Shown: piece after piece, positions 1 to 7,702 of the stretch | Numbering within the stretch: position 1 is the first letter of the stretch | How the letters are laid out: the number at the start of each line of letters is the position of its first letter | DNA from: Streptomyces sp. NBC_00576 | GTDB taxonomy: Bacteria; Actinomycetota; Actinomycetes; Streptomycetales; Streptomycetaceae | NCBI RefSeq assembly: GCF_036345175.1 | Contig: NZ_CP107780.1 | Span: 6,820,001 to 6,884,000 of the forward strand | Length of the DNA: 64,000 nt | Direction: 5' to 3' | Program-made: the position numbers and the translations under genes | Notes under the pieces: generated by a model | What the model saw: only the letters and a program-made list of their open reading frames with translations | What the model was told of the DNA's origin: nothing | Databases searched by the model: none

Positions 1-98
1 CCGTGCAGGGCGGGGTGCTTGCTGTTGGTGCGGAGCGGGAAGACGTACCAGCCGCGTGCGGCGGCGGCCAATGCGGCGTTGAGGAGGTGCTCGGTCAT
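1..98 (-). CDS. Primase-polymerase N-terminus, partial (AICE replication)
   Basis: Only the first 32 codons are inside the window; the gene runs off the left edge. The visible protein begins MTEHLLNAALAAAARGWYVF and continues with PLRTNSKHPALH. This is the start typical of bifunctional DNA primase/polymerase (Prim-Pol, PF09250) proteins, whose first helix and the following VFPL..g.K.P strand are well conserved. In AICEs that lack a RepSA-type initiator, Prim-Pol is the replication protein. The ATG (96-98 on the minus strand) overlaps the stop codon of the methyltransferase gene upstream (ATGA), so the two are translationally coupled. The assignment rests on a short N-terminus plus context, hence moderate confidence. 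Confidence 0.7.
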   Translation of the reverse strand, partial: MTEHLLNAALAAAARGWYVFPLRTNSKHPALH

Positions 99-1168
99 GC
101 GGCGGTCCTCCATTCGAGCCGCGTCGTCGCGGTGGCGCCCAGGAGCAGGCCGTAGGCGTGGTGGGCCTGTTGGGGGACCACGCCATTGCCGAGGATCTTC
201 AGTTGTTCCTTGCGGGGAATGTCGGGTACGGCGGTGACCCACCCTTCGGGCAGGCCCATGAGCCATTCCGTGAACACCGGGGACAGCCGGCGGTTGCCGC
301 GGGTGCCCGGCTCGGTCGGGCACGGTGCCGGCCGTCCGGTGATCTGCTCCCAACGGCGGATGGCGGGCCCGTAGTCGGTGCCTTCCGTGGAGATCCAACT
401 ACCGCTGTAGGGCAGGCGGTTGACGACGAACTCGTTGAGCGGGCGCGCGTTGCGCTCCAACAGGTTGGAGGCACCCGACTTCCAGTCCCGCGCGGCCGGT
501 GTGGGAACCAGGCTCAGGACTCCGGCGGCGCCGGCAGCCTGGTCACCGCGGTGCGCAGGTTCAGGCCGCCCTTGCGTTTCGGGGAGGTTCCGGGGCCGCC
601 AGTACCGTCCGAGCTGGTGGGGGTCGGCATCAGCGGGATGGGCAACTGCGAACCAGCGGTCGCGCTCGTGCGGGGCGCCGATTTCGGGGTCACCAGCGCG
701 TACACATGTCCACCGGACGTCATACCCGAGCGCGGCCAGGTCCGCGGCGACGACGTCCAGCCCCCGCGAGCGGAGCGCCGCCACGTTTTCCAGGAAGACG
801 AGACGCGGTCGAAGGACGCCCACAGCCTGAGCGACGTTTTTCCAGACCCGAGACCACTGCCCACTGATTCCGTCCCTTCGTCCAGCGTTGGAGATGTTGC
901 GGCACGGGAAACCGGCGCCGACCACGTCCGGCGCGTACAGGTCCCGGACCCGGTGCCAGTCGACGGCGGTGATGTCCCCGAGGTTGGGCACCTGGGGGTG
1001 GTGCGCGGCGAACACGGCCGCGGCGTACGGGTCGTTCTCGGCGAACGCGGCGACCTGGCCGCCGATGCCGGCACGGATCGCGGTTTCGAGGCCGCCGTAT
1101 CCGGCGCACAGGGCGACGATCGTCGGTGGCGAGCCGAGGGCTCGCCGGATGTCGGTGGGTTGGGTCAT
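95..1168 (-). CDS. DNA (cytosine-5-)-methyltransferase
   Basis: A 357-residue C5-cytosine DNA methyltransferase. Motif I is seen as ALCAGYGGLETA (about residues 19-30), the catalytic loop as GFPCRNIS with nucleophile Cys89 (PCR replaces the usual PCQ), motif VI as ENV (127-129), motif VIII as HERDRWFAVA, and the C-terminal motif X as LGNGVVP. The full motif set suggests an active enzyme; the target sequence cannot be read from the protein. The ATG at 1168 is preceded by GGAGG. The gene is the penultimate one of the leftward AICE operon and overlaps the Prim-Pol start. No restriction endonuclease gene is adjacent, so it is probably an orphan methylase protecting the element from host restriction or marking its replication (inference). 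Confidence 0.9.
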   Translation of the reverse strand: MTQPTDIRRALGSPPTIVALCAGYGGLETAIRAGIGGQVAAFAENDPYAAAVFAAHHPQVPNLGDITAVDWHRVRDLYAPDVVGAGFPCRNISNAGRRDGISGQWSRVWKNVAQAVGVLRPRLVFLENVAALRSRGLDVVAADLAALGYDVRWTCVRAGDPEIGAPHERDRWFAVAHPADADPHQLGRYWRPRNLPETQGRPEPAHRGDQAAGAAGVLSLVPTPAARDWKSGASNLLERNARPLNEFVVNRLPYSGSWISTEGTDYGPAIRRWEQITGRPAPCPTEPGTRGNRRLSPVFTEWLMGLPEGWVTAVPDIPRKEQLKILGNGVVPQQAHHAYGLLLGATATTRLEWRTAA

Positions 1169-1257
1169 GCTGGAGACCTCCAACAGGTCTGTTGTGGACT
1201 GGTTGGCCGGGGCGACCGCGCATCTTTGGCGAGAGCGGGCGGTCGCCCCGGGCGTAG

Positions 1258-1566
1258 CTAGTGGGTCTTGCCGCGGGCGAGCTTGAGGGTGATGCCGCCA
1301 ACACCGATCGGTCCGGTGGCGCCGGCGATGATGGTGACGGCGTGGGCGGCGGCGTCGAACAGTGCGCAGAGGGCGACGACCAGGCCCCAGGTTCCGAGGG
1401 CGGCGGCGCCCGCGACGGCGAACGGGATCAGGACCCGCTGCCACGGGATGCCGGTGCGGTCGGTGGTCTGGACGACGATGACGATCGCCGCGCCGGTGGC
1501 TTCGGCGCGGCGCCAGTCGTCGGCGGGGATGTGCGGGGCGATGATGCCCGGCGGGTCACGGTGCAC
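1258..1566 (-). CDS. Small membrane protein of AICE transfer operon
   Basis: A 102-residue protein, with the GTG start at 1566 chosen because GGAGG lies just upstream. A polar N-terminus (residues 1-48) is followed by a hydrophobic region with two likely membrane segments: roughly residues 49-68 (LIPFAVAGAAALGTWGLVV) and 69-92 (ALCALFDAAAHAVTIIAGATG). It lies downstream of the FtsK-like translocase gene and upstream of the methyltransferase, all on the same strand. Small membrane proteins at this place in Streptomyces conjugative elements are often Spd (spread) proteins, but I recognise no specific family here. Function is inferred from position only. Confidence 0.6.
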   Translation of the reverse strand: MHRDPPGIIAPHIPADDWRRAEATGAAIVIVVQTTDRTGIPWQRVLIPFAVAGAAALGTWGLVVALCALFDAAAHAVTIIAGATGPIGVGGITLKLARGKTH

Positions 1567-1601
1567 GGGTCCTCCCTCGGGAGACGGGCGGGCGCGCGTC
1601 A

Positions 1602-1720
1602 GGTGTGACGCGGGCCCGTGGGCGGGTGTGACGTGGGTGTGACGGGGCCTGTGACGGCGGGTGTCAGGGCGCGTCACAGCGCGGGTGCCTAGGGGTTTGG
1701 GTGTGATGCGGCGTCACACC
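1602..1720. repeat. Iteron cluster of 9-mer GGTGTGACG
   Basis: The 9-mer GGTGTGACG occurs exactly at 1602-1610, 1625-1633 and 1636-1644, and in inverse orientation (CGTCACACC) at 1712-1720. The last copy forms an inverted repeat with GTGTGA at 1701-1706. Degenerate copies (GTGACGG, GGTGTCAGG) lie between. The cluster is in the 164-bp gap immediately 3' of the FtsK-like transfer gene. In Streptomyces plasmids the clt locus bound by TraB lies in a comparable place, so this is a candidate clt or replication-control site. Confidence 0.5.
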
Positions 1721-1730
1721 GTGACGGGTG

Positions 1731-3782
1731 TCAGGCAGGTGTGAGGGCGGGGACGATCCGCCACCGGCCGGTGGCGTTCGTCTGCTCCAACCGGCCTTCC
1801 AGGGCGGCATCCTTGAGCCGCTTGGACACCCACGAACGCGACAGGCTGTGCCGGTCGCACCAGTCGGTGAAGTCCTTCGGACCCACGACCATCCGGCCCT
1901 CGTTCTCGAACTCTTCCAGCGCGTCCGCGAACAGCCGGCGTGCCTCGTCCGGGGACGGCTTGTGTCCGGGCTCCTGCCCGAACAGCGGGGTGTCGTCGCC
2001 CTCTTCGGGGTTGGGGAGTTCGGCGTCCGGGTCGATGTCGACGTCCTCCGGGTCGACCAGTAGCCCGTACTCCTCCATGTCGTCGTCCCCCTCGGCGGCG
2101 GCGCCGGCCGTCTGGTCGTCGGTGTCGTGGCGGGTGGTGTAGGCGCGTCCGGCCACCGCGGCGGCGGCGCGGTCGGTGATCGGGTCGGGGGTGGCTCCGT
2201 TGCGCTGAGCCCAGGTGGCGAGCAGCTCCATGACCGGCACCGCCCGGTGCCCGAACGCCCGGGTACGCCCCGGGGAGGGGTAGCGCGACTCGTCGATACC
2301 GGGCGACACCACGTAGCAGTAGCCAGGTCGCCGGTTGCCCCACGCCCCCGGGTGCGCGCCGGCGTCGATGACCGTGTCCGGCAGCGAGAACCCCTCGTCG
2401 CGCGGGTCGCAGCCCAGCGCGATCACGGACGGGAGAGACGCGCGGGTGCTGGTCGACATCTGGTCGTACGACGGGCGTTGGAGCGAGACGACCAGCGAGA
2501 TACCGGCGCTACGCGCTTCCTGCGCGATGCCGGTGAACACGTCGTCCCCGAGCGCGCGCAGGGTGTTGGCGGCCTCTTCCATCCACGCGACCAGGAAGGG
2601 CATGCCCGCGCAGCCGCACGCCGTGCCGTCCTTGCGGCAGGAGTGCGCGGGGTCGTTCTGCTGCTGGACGCATTCCGGGGTCCACTGCCGGTAGCGGTGG
2701 GCACCGAGCCACCCGGTGCGGGCGGGGATGGCAGCCTTGAGGGCTTCCACCATGATCTCCGTGCCGGTCCCGCCCTCAACAGCCCAGTCGATGCCGGGCA
2801 GCAGGGGACGGAAGTCCTGGAAGGACTTCGGGTCGGACAGCCACAGCACCACATCGCGGCGGGACAGGATCTCGGTCTGGACGTTCAGGGCGGTGTCGCC
2901 CTTGCCGGACCCGGTCCCGCCCGCGATCAGGATGTGCGTGCTGTTCCGCTTGGCTTCCGGGTCGCCCGGAAGCCAGACGAGCAGCGGGGCGCCGTCGTCG
3001 TAGCGTCCGATGACCAGCGGTTCCGCGATCGAACCCCCCAGGTTCGAGGGACCCTCCCACTCCACAACCTCGGAGAGCATGTCTTCGGGGACGATGACCA
3101 GTTCGCCGCGCCGTGCCGAGCCGGGGTCGGGCAGGTAGCGCACGGCCGACGTCGGCAGATCCAGCGCGGACGCGAGCCTAGACAGGCTCTTGGTGACGTC
3201 CTCGTTGGTCTGCTCCCCCGCCTCCAGACCGAGCGACGCGGTGACCCGGTTGGGTTCCACCTTCGCCGCACCGATCTGCGCCCGCGCCAGGCCGACCTTG
3301 GCCAACAGGCCCTTGTCGGAGCCTTCGCCGGCGGGGTCGTCGTTGCGGCGCAGGACCATGCGCACGTTCCACGACAGGGCCAGCACCGGTCCGCCGATCA
3401 GATACATGTCGTCGATCGGCCCGGCGGTCGGTCCCGCGAGGCACGCGGCCGTCAGCCACGCGGACCCGGCGGCCACGGTGACAGCGGAGTGCAGACGGCG
3501 CTGTTGGCTGGTGGACTTGCCCATCCACCAGGTGGCGCCGGTCAGTATGACGGAGCCGAGGGTGAGGCCGACGCCGGCGGCGGCGCTCTCGCCCCACCGC
3601 CAGTTGCCGAGCGCGCCGGTGATGCCGACGCCGGCGACTGCGAGCCACGGGGGAAGGTGGGGCTTGGCCCGGTTGAGCAGGTAGGCACCGACACCGCCCC
3701 CGCCGCCGCCGCGTGAGTCGAGGGTGTAGCCGCCCATGCTGTCGTGGTCGTAGGTGGTCATTCTGTTCTGGTCACGGGCCAT
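1731..3782 (-). CDS. FtsK/SpoIIIE-type conjugal DNA translocase (TraSA/TraB-like)
   Basis: A 683-residue motor protein expected to move double-stranded element DNA between mycelial cells in a hexameric ring. A polar, glycine-rich N-terminus (1-35) is followed by membrane segments at about 45-62 and 68-86, and further hydrophobic stretches to about 140. The FtsK core carries Walker A GGTGSGKG at 288-295 and a Walker B-like stretch (PFLVAWMEEAANTL). An acidic linker precedes a C-terminal winged-helix-like region (SLSRSWVSKRLKDAALEGRL) that could recognise clt DNA. The ATG at 3782 has a weak upstream GGAGG-like site. It sits mid-operon, 13 bp after the upstream gene. Streptomyces elements need only one such protein for conjugation, so this is the key transfer gene of the AICE. 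Confidence 0.92.
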   Translation of the reverse strand: MARDQNRMTTYDHDSMGGYTLDSRGGGGGGVGAYLLNRAKPHLPPWLAVAGVGITGALGNWRWGESAAAGVGLTLGSVILTGATWWMGKSTSQQRRLHSAVTVAAGSAWLTAACLAGPTAGPIDDMYLIGGPVLALSWNVRMVLRRNDDPAGEGSDKGLLAKVGLARAQIGAAKVEPNRVTASLGLEAGEQTNEDVTKSLSRLASALDLPTSAVRYLPDPGSARRGELVIVPEDMLSEVVEWEGPSNLGGSIAEPLVIGRYDDGAPLLVWLPGDPEAKRNSTHILIAGGTGSGKGDTALNVQTEILSRRDVVLWLSDPKSFQDFRPLLPGIDWAVEGGTGTEIMVEALKAAIPARTGWLGAHRYRQWTPECVQQQNDPAHSCRKDGTACGCAGMPFLVAWMEEAANTLRALGDDVFTGIAQEARSAGISLVVSLQRPSYDQMSTSTRASLPSVIALGCDPRDEGFSLPDTVIDAGAHPGAWGNRRPGYCYVVSPGIDESRYPSPGRTRAFGHRAVPVMELLATWAQRNGATPDPITDRAAAAVAGRAYTTRHDTDDQTAGAAAEGDDDMEEYGLLVDPEDVDIDPDAELPNPEEGDDTPLFGQEPGHKPSPDEARRLFADALEEFENEGRMVVGPKDFTDWCDRHSLSRSWVSKRLKDAALEGRLEQTNATGRWRIVPALTPA

Positions 3783-3795
3783 GGTCCGTGCCTCC

Positions 3796-4392
3796 TTACT
3801 GCTGAGCCCAGTTGATGACGGGCTGTTGCGGCTTGCGGGCGCGGTGACGGACGCGGTTGATCTCTTCCTCGTACTCCTGCTGGAAGGTCGCGTACGTGGC
3901 GGCGGCGCTCTTGGCCGCGTCGCGCAGGGCGTCGGCGGACTTCTGCATCTTGCGGGCGACCTTCCGGGCGCGGATGCGGGAGCCGAACGCGCGGCCCTCC
4001 GGGTCCGGCACCGCAGCCAGCACGCCCTTGAGGATCTCCGAACCCATGGCCACCTCTATCGAGAGGGCCACGGCGGCGGCGCGCAGGGTGTTGCAGTAGT
4101 TGCGGACCTGCGCCGGCGACGTGAACTCCGGTGCGGGCAGCAGCGATTCGGCATGCCCCCGGCCACCGCCGGCACGGGCCATGCCCTTGTTGTTGTTGAC
4201 GGTGACGTTGATCGGCGGGACGAACGAGGAACCCATCGCGCCGACGAACCCACCGGCCGCGGCGCCGGCGGCGGCGAACTTGTTGGACTTGTTGGTGGTG
4301 CCGTCGTTGACGTTGACACGCGGCCTGCCCGCGCTCTGTGCCTGCCGGTACTGCCGGTTGGCCGCCCGGTTGGCGGATCCGTTGTCAGCCAT
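3796..4392 (-). CDS. AICE transfer-operon protein, unknown function
   Basis: A 198-residue protein with a basic, Gln/Asn-rich N-terminus, a short Gly/Ala-rich stretch (about 39-55, AAAGAAAGGFVGAMGSSF) that is at most weakly membrane-associated, and a long helical, charged C-terminal half (about 95-185) likely to form a coiled coil. The ATG has a GAGGAG site 9 bp upstream. It is directly upstream of the FtsK-like translocase with a 13-bp gap. Position and composition suggest an accessory of the translocase or intramycelial spread; I recognise no defined domain. Confidence 0.7.
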   Translation of the reverse strand: MADNGSANRAANRQYRQAQSAGRPRVNVNDGTTNKSNKFAAAGAAAGGFVGAMGSSFVPPINVTVNNNKGMARAGGGRGHAESLLPAPEFTSPAQVRNYCNTLRAAAVALSIEVAMGSEILKGVLAAVPDPEGRAFGSRIRARKVARKMQKSADALRDAAKSAAATYATFQQEYEEEINRVRHRARKPQQPVINWAQQ

Positions 4393-4409
4393 GTGGCGAT
4401 CTCCTCAGG

Positions 4410-4910
4410 TCAGTGGGTGCGGCGGACGATGAGCCAACCGGTCTGAGCGGGCAGCAGCAGCAACAGCCACAGCAGCTCCAACGGACCGGCCAACGGCCCG
4501 AACCCCGCGGCCAGAGCGGCCCATGCGAACGCGAGGGTGGCGAGTACGGCGGTGGCGATACGCCACGCGAGCGTGGCGCGGTGGGCGGGGTGGCGGCGCT
4601 GGACGAACAGCAGCCACGCGGCCGGCGCAGCCACCGCGGGGGCGAGCACGAGAGCCGACCACCAGGCCAGAACGTGAAGCAGCGCGGTCACCACGAACAC
4701 GGCCACCGCGATACCGGTCGGAGCGAGCGCGTGGCGGAAGCGCCACAGCAGACCGCCCGCCCAACCGGCCAACTCGCGGGCGATGGAGGGGCGTTCGGGC
4801 ACGACGACCACGAACGGCTGAGCGGAACGGCGCCCGCGCTGACGCGGCAAGCGGACGGTGGTGACGCCCGCGGCTGTCTTCACGCGGCGGGTACGGGTAC
4901 GGCTGGACAC
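4410..4910 (-). CDS. Membrane protein of AICE transfer operon
   Basis: A 166-residue protein if the GTG at 4910 is used; this start is preferred because GGGAG lies 7 bp upstream. A longer form starting at the GTG at 4952 would overlap the previous stop codon (GTGA) and is the alternative. An Arg-rich N-terminus (about 1-40) is followed by three or four hydrophobic segments (TGIAVAVFVVTALLHVLAWW, then APAVAAPAAWLLFV, ATAVLATLAFAWAALAAGFG and LELLWLLLLLPAQ), so it is an integral membrane protein with a basic cytoplasmic tail. It fits a Spd-type spread protein by position and topology. No family is recognised. Confidence 0.65.
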   Translation of the reverse strand: MSSRTRTRRVKTAAGVTTVRLPRQRGRRSAQPFVVVVPERPSIARELAGWAGGLLWRFRHALAPTGIAVAVFVVTALLHVLAWWSALVLAPAVAAPAAWLLFVQRRHPAHRATLAWRIATAVLATLAFAWAALAAGFGPLAGPLELLWLLLLLPAQTGWLIVRRTH

Positions 4911-4948
4911 AGCAGAACTCCCAGGTGAAAGACGGATGTTGGGGTGGT

Positions 4949-5194
4949 TCACGCGGCCGGGCGGGGCAGCGCGCGGCAGTGGGCGGCGTGCGTCTGCGCC
5001 CACTGCCGCGCCGTGTCCGAGTAGCCGTAGCTGGCCGACTTGGCGCCGCACGCGGTGCAGCGGGCGTTGGCCTGGATGTCGTCGACGCTCACGTCGACCG
5101 TGACGTCCGCATCCGCCAGCAGCTCACCGGCGAGGGTGAGGAAACGGGCGGTCACGCCCGCCGGCCATGCGGTCGGAGCCTTCAGAGGCACCAT
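4949..5194 (-). CDS. Small zinc-finger-like AICE protein
   Basis: An 81-residue protein starting at the ATG at 5194 (GAGGAGAAA upstream). The C-terminal half holds a C-x2-C pair (CTAC) and, about 25 residues later, HAAHC, a spacing that suggests one zinc-binding unit. The N-terminal half is acidic. Similar short C-x2-C...H-x3-HC proteins occur in AICE transfer operons, where they are annotated only as mobile-element proteins. Its role is unknown. Confidence 0.65.
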   Translation of the reverse strand: MVPLKAPTAWPAGVTARFLTLAGELLADADVTVDVSVDDIQANARCTACGAKSASYGYSDTARQWAQTHAAHCRALPRPAA

Positions 5195-5217
5195 GGGTTT
5201 CTCCTCGGATGGAAGGT

Positions 5218-5598
5218 TCAGGCGGCGCACTGTTCTTCGGGATAGGCGCAGGTCACGCACACTCCGAGGGAGCTTGGGATGACGTATCCGGCGTCCGTGC
5301 GGCACTGCGGGCACGTCCGGCGGGCCCGGTTGGCGCACTCCAGCGCCCGCCACTTCGCCGGCGTCATGGGCCGGACGGGCTTCGCGCAGTCGAGGCGGTA
5401 GAAGTAGGCGATGAGCGGGCCGCGCCGGAAGCGCGGGCGCAGTGCCTGAGCGGCCACCTGCTGACCACCCGGGCGCAGACCGCGTGCCCGTAACTGTCGG
5501 CGGGTGGCGTAGCCGTCCGGGACGCACCGCCACGGGAAGGTGGGGATGCCGTAGCGGGCGCCCGTCGGGTCGAAGCACTTCGCGTAGCCGAGGGACAT
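5218..5598 (-). CDS. RRQL-type conserved AICE protein with C4 motif
   Basis: A 126-residue basic protein. It contains TRRQLRARGLRPGGQQVAAQ (about residues 32-51), a block that recurs in proteins of Streptomyces integrative elements annotated as RRQRL motif-containing zinc-binding proteins. The C-terminal part carries CPQC and CVTC, consistent with one zinc ribbon. It starts at the ATG at 5598 and follows the DUF2637 gene by 13 bp. The molecular function is not established; nucleic-acid binding is plausible from the zinc ribbon and charge. Confidence 0.75.
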   Translation of the reverse strand: MSLGYAKCFDPTGARYGIPTFPWRCVPDGYATRRQLRARGLRPGGQQVAAQALRPRFRRGPLIAYFYRLDCAKPVRPMTPAKWRALECANRARRTCPQCRTDAGYVIPSSLGVCVTCAYPEEQCAA

Positions 5599-5611
5599 GA
5601 CCGTCCCCCGC

Positions 5612-6505
5612 TCAGCCGGCGATCGCGGTGGGGAAGTCGGTCAGGTAGGTCTCGCGGGCCTTGACCCGGCCGCGGGCGGTGCGGGCGGTCGACTCCGACG
5701 CGCCCAGCCCCGCCGCCGTCATCGCCTGCGTCATCCGGGCGGTGCTCGGCTGCGTGAAGTCGGTCCCGTACAGCGCGCGGACCAACTGATCGACCCGGTT
5801 CGCGTAGACGACCGGCGTGCACAGGTCGACGGCCGTCGACACCGCGTCGACGGGCGCCGCCTCCACCGTGACGGGCGTCGACGCCCCCACGGTCGCCGGT
5901 GCGGGCGCCGGGAGTTCGGGCGCCGCACCGGTCTCGCCGACCGCGTCAGCGGGGAGTGCGGACGGCGGGCGGTCGACGCTCACGGTGACGGGCGTCGACG
6001 GTGCTTCGACGCCCGGCGGCGGCGGGTTGACGCCCGTCGACGCGCGGCTTGCGAGGTAGGCGTGAACCTGCCGCATCAACGCGCCGAACGCCAGCAGCGC
6101 AGCCACCGGCGGGACTGCCGCGACGACGTAGTTGAGGGCGTTGGCATCCTGCCCGACCCCTGCCACGTTCAGCGCGATGGACGCGCCGTCGCCTGCGGTG
6201 ACCAGGCCGATCGCCCACCAGTCGACCCGGTGGGCGAGCGAGGCACGCAGAATCAGCAGCTCCCCGATCACGATGAACAGATCCACCGTGGCCGGCCACG
6301 CCCACGAGCGGGCCACCGCTTCCGCCATCCCGTGTGCGGCGGCCACTTCCTGCAAGTGCTCGTACGACAGCCAGAACGCCACCGCCGTCAGCAGCACCGT
6401 CAGCACACTCGCCAGAGCAGTGATCGCACGCTCCACACCGACCGGCGTCACCATGCCTTCGACGCCCGTCAACGGCGCCTCGACGCGAACCGTGGCGGCA
6501 CTCAT
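5612..6505 (-). CDS. DUF2637 membrane protein (SpdB-like)
   Basis: A 297-residue protein. Residues about 24-150 hold four hydrophobic segments (ITALASVLTVLLTAVAFWLS, WPATVDLFIVIGELLILRAS, WAIGLVTAGDGASIALNVAG and YVVAAVPPVAALLAFGALM) matching the DUF2637 arrangement common in Streptomyces mobile-element spread proteins. A Pro/Val/Thr-rich linker rich in TPVTV repeats follows. The C-terminal domain (about 230-297) resembles a small helix-turn-helix (TARMTQAMTAAGLGASESTARTARGRV). Its ATG overlaps the stop of the upstream gene (ATGA). It probably acts at the membrane in intramycelial spread. Confidence 0.8.
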   Translation of the reverse strand: MSAATVRVEAPLTGVEGMVTPVGVERAITALASVLTVLLTAVAFWLSYEHLQEVAAAHGMAEAVARSWAWPATVDLFIVIGELLILRASLAHRVDWWAIGLVTAGDGASIALNVAGVGQDANALNYVVAAVPPVAALLAFGALMRQVHAYLASRASTGVNPPPPGVEAPSTPVTVSVDRPPSALPADAVGETGAAPELPAPAPATVGASTPVTVEAAPVDAVSTAVDLCTPVVYANRVDQLVRALYGTDFTQPSTARMTQAMTAAGLGASESTARTARGRVKARETYLTDFPTAIAG

Positions 6506-6834
6506 GCCGCACCCGCTTCCGCCACCGCCGGAACGTGTACGTCGCCGTAGCCGGTCAGTTCCAGCACGGCGCCCGCGAAGTCGGCGCTCGTCGTCAGTAC
6601 GCGTGTTTGGCCGGCGCTCTGCTCGCCGTAGCCCACGGTGTCCGGGTCGATCCCCAGCGCGTCGCGCCAGGCCTCGAACGCGGACAGGTCGGAGTGGAAG
6701 TGGAGCTGTACGTGGTCCGGGAAGATGGTCGAGAGGTCCACGTGCGGCGCGGGCAGGTGCCCGAAGTCCACCGCCAGCAGGCGCAGCGCGCGCAGCGCCA
6801 CGGCCATGCCGTCCAGTGTCAGGTTCTCGCTCAT
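6502..6834 (-). CDS. Hypothetical AICE protein (110 aa)
   Basis: A 110-residue acidic soluble protein with no recognised domain. It is flanked on both sides by ATGA start-stop overlaps (6502-6505 with the DUF2637 gene, 6831-6834 with the upstream gene), which strongly supports that it is translated. The central segment, about residues 28-60, is His/Phe-rich (HVDLSTIFPDHVQLHFHSDL). Short proteins of this kind are common at the head of AICE transfer operons; no function can be assigned. Confidence 0.65.
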   Translation of the reverse strand: MSENLTLDGMAVALRALRLLAVDFGHLPAPHVDLSTIFPDHVQLHFHSDLSAFEAWRDALGIDPDTVGYGEQSAGQTRVLTTSADFAGAVLELTGYGDVHVPAVAEAGAA

Positions 6835-7142
6835 GCGGCCACCGCCGTACGGCTGGAGTGGCTCCGCACCGACCGGCGCACCGACGTCCGGCGCGGCCGG
6901 CGGGCAGCGGACCGCGCGTCCTTCAACGGGCTCGTACGCAGCAGCGTCTCCGCGTATGCAGCAGCCTCCACGTCCGACTCCCGCAGCTCCGCGAGCACCT
7001 CGCGGGCCACGTCCAGCCGCACTGCCCGCTCATCCATGGACTCAACAGCCGGATCGGTGAACAGCTCCACGTCGATACCGAACGCCAGTTCCGCGAACTC
7101 CGACGCGGTAACAGCTTCATGACCAGCAACGATGAACTTCAT
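6831..7142 (-). CDS. First gene of the AICE transfer operon, hypothetical
   Basis: A 103-residue protein. The ATG at 7142 has a good AAGGAG site 9 bp upstream, and this is the first gene of the leftward operon. The N-terminal two thirds are acidic; the last 25 residues are strongly basic (RRPRRTSVRRSVRSHSSR), suggesting a nucleic-acid- or membrane-contacting tail. No family is recognised. Its expression should be governed by the promoter/operator region at 7500-7560 and the leader hairpin at 7180-7209. Confidence 0.65.
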   Translation of the reverse strand: MKFIVAGHEAVTASEFAELAFGIDVELFTDPAVESMDERAVRLDVAREVLAELRESDVEAAAYAETLLRTSPLKDARSAARRPRRTSVRRSVRSHSSRTAVAA

Positions 7143-7179
7143 GGGTCGTGTCTCCTTAGTGGGTGGAACGGCCCGAAAA

Positions 7180-7209
7180 GCGGCCCCGGTGCTCGAACAC
7201 CGGGGCCGC
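7180..7209 (-). terminator. Leader hairpin upstream of transfer operon
   Basis: A perfect 12-bp GC-rich stem (7180-7191 with 7198-7209) closes a 6-nt loop, 38 bp upstream of the first operon gene. There is no U-tract on the minus strand, so it may be a transcript-stabilising or attenuating structure rather than a full terminator. The surrounding gap 7143-7702 contains no credible gene. Confidence 0.5.
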
Positions 7210-7510
7210 GCGCCGTTGTGGAACCAGCAGATTGCGGCTCCCTGCAACCCCGCCCGTACGACCGAGACGGCCGGACGGGCGGGGGAGGCAACCGGCCGCA
7301 GCGAGCTGCGGCGGGTGGTGGTCTCTCTTTCGGGGACACGGCTGCCGGATCAAGGAACAGCTCGCTAGGGCCCCGTTGTAGGCAGAGACCTTCTGCCATC
7401 CGGACTGCCAAGGGATCGCCTGAAAAGACGACTGTCCGGTGCCCTCCCCCCGTCCTATGCGGGGCTCCTGGTCGTGCTTTGCACACGGCGAATCGGGAGC
7501 GAGTCCGTCA

Positions 7511-7556
7511 TCTGGTGCGCACCAGAAGGAAAGCATCTGGTGCGCACCAGAGTCAA
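7511..7556 (-). promoter_or_regulatory. Twin 16-bp palindromic operators with -35 element
   Basis: TCTGGTGCGCACCAGA occurs twice as a perfect palindrome (7511-7526 and 7536-7551), start-to-start distance 25 bp. On the minus strand a TTGACT -35-like box (7551-7556) runs into the second palindrome, so a bound dimer would block a leftward promoter feeding the transfer operon. The TGGT-N4-ACCA core resembles GntR-family operators. The likely ligand is the GntR-Nudix protein or the XRE protein encoded just to the right. Confidence 0.7.
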
Positions 7557-7702
7557 GGACTCTGCCGATTCGAGCGGTGGTTGTCCGCCCCGGTGCATCT
7601 CCAGAAGACCCCGCCGGGTAGGGGTGCCGGTAGCCAACAGCGCTTCACAGCAGGCCTGTTAAGGAGCTAGTTAAGGCCTGTTGACCTGCGGCGATATGAG
7701 GC

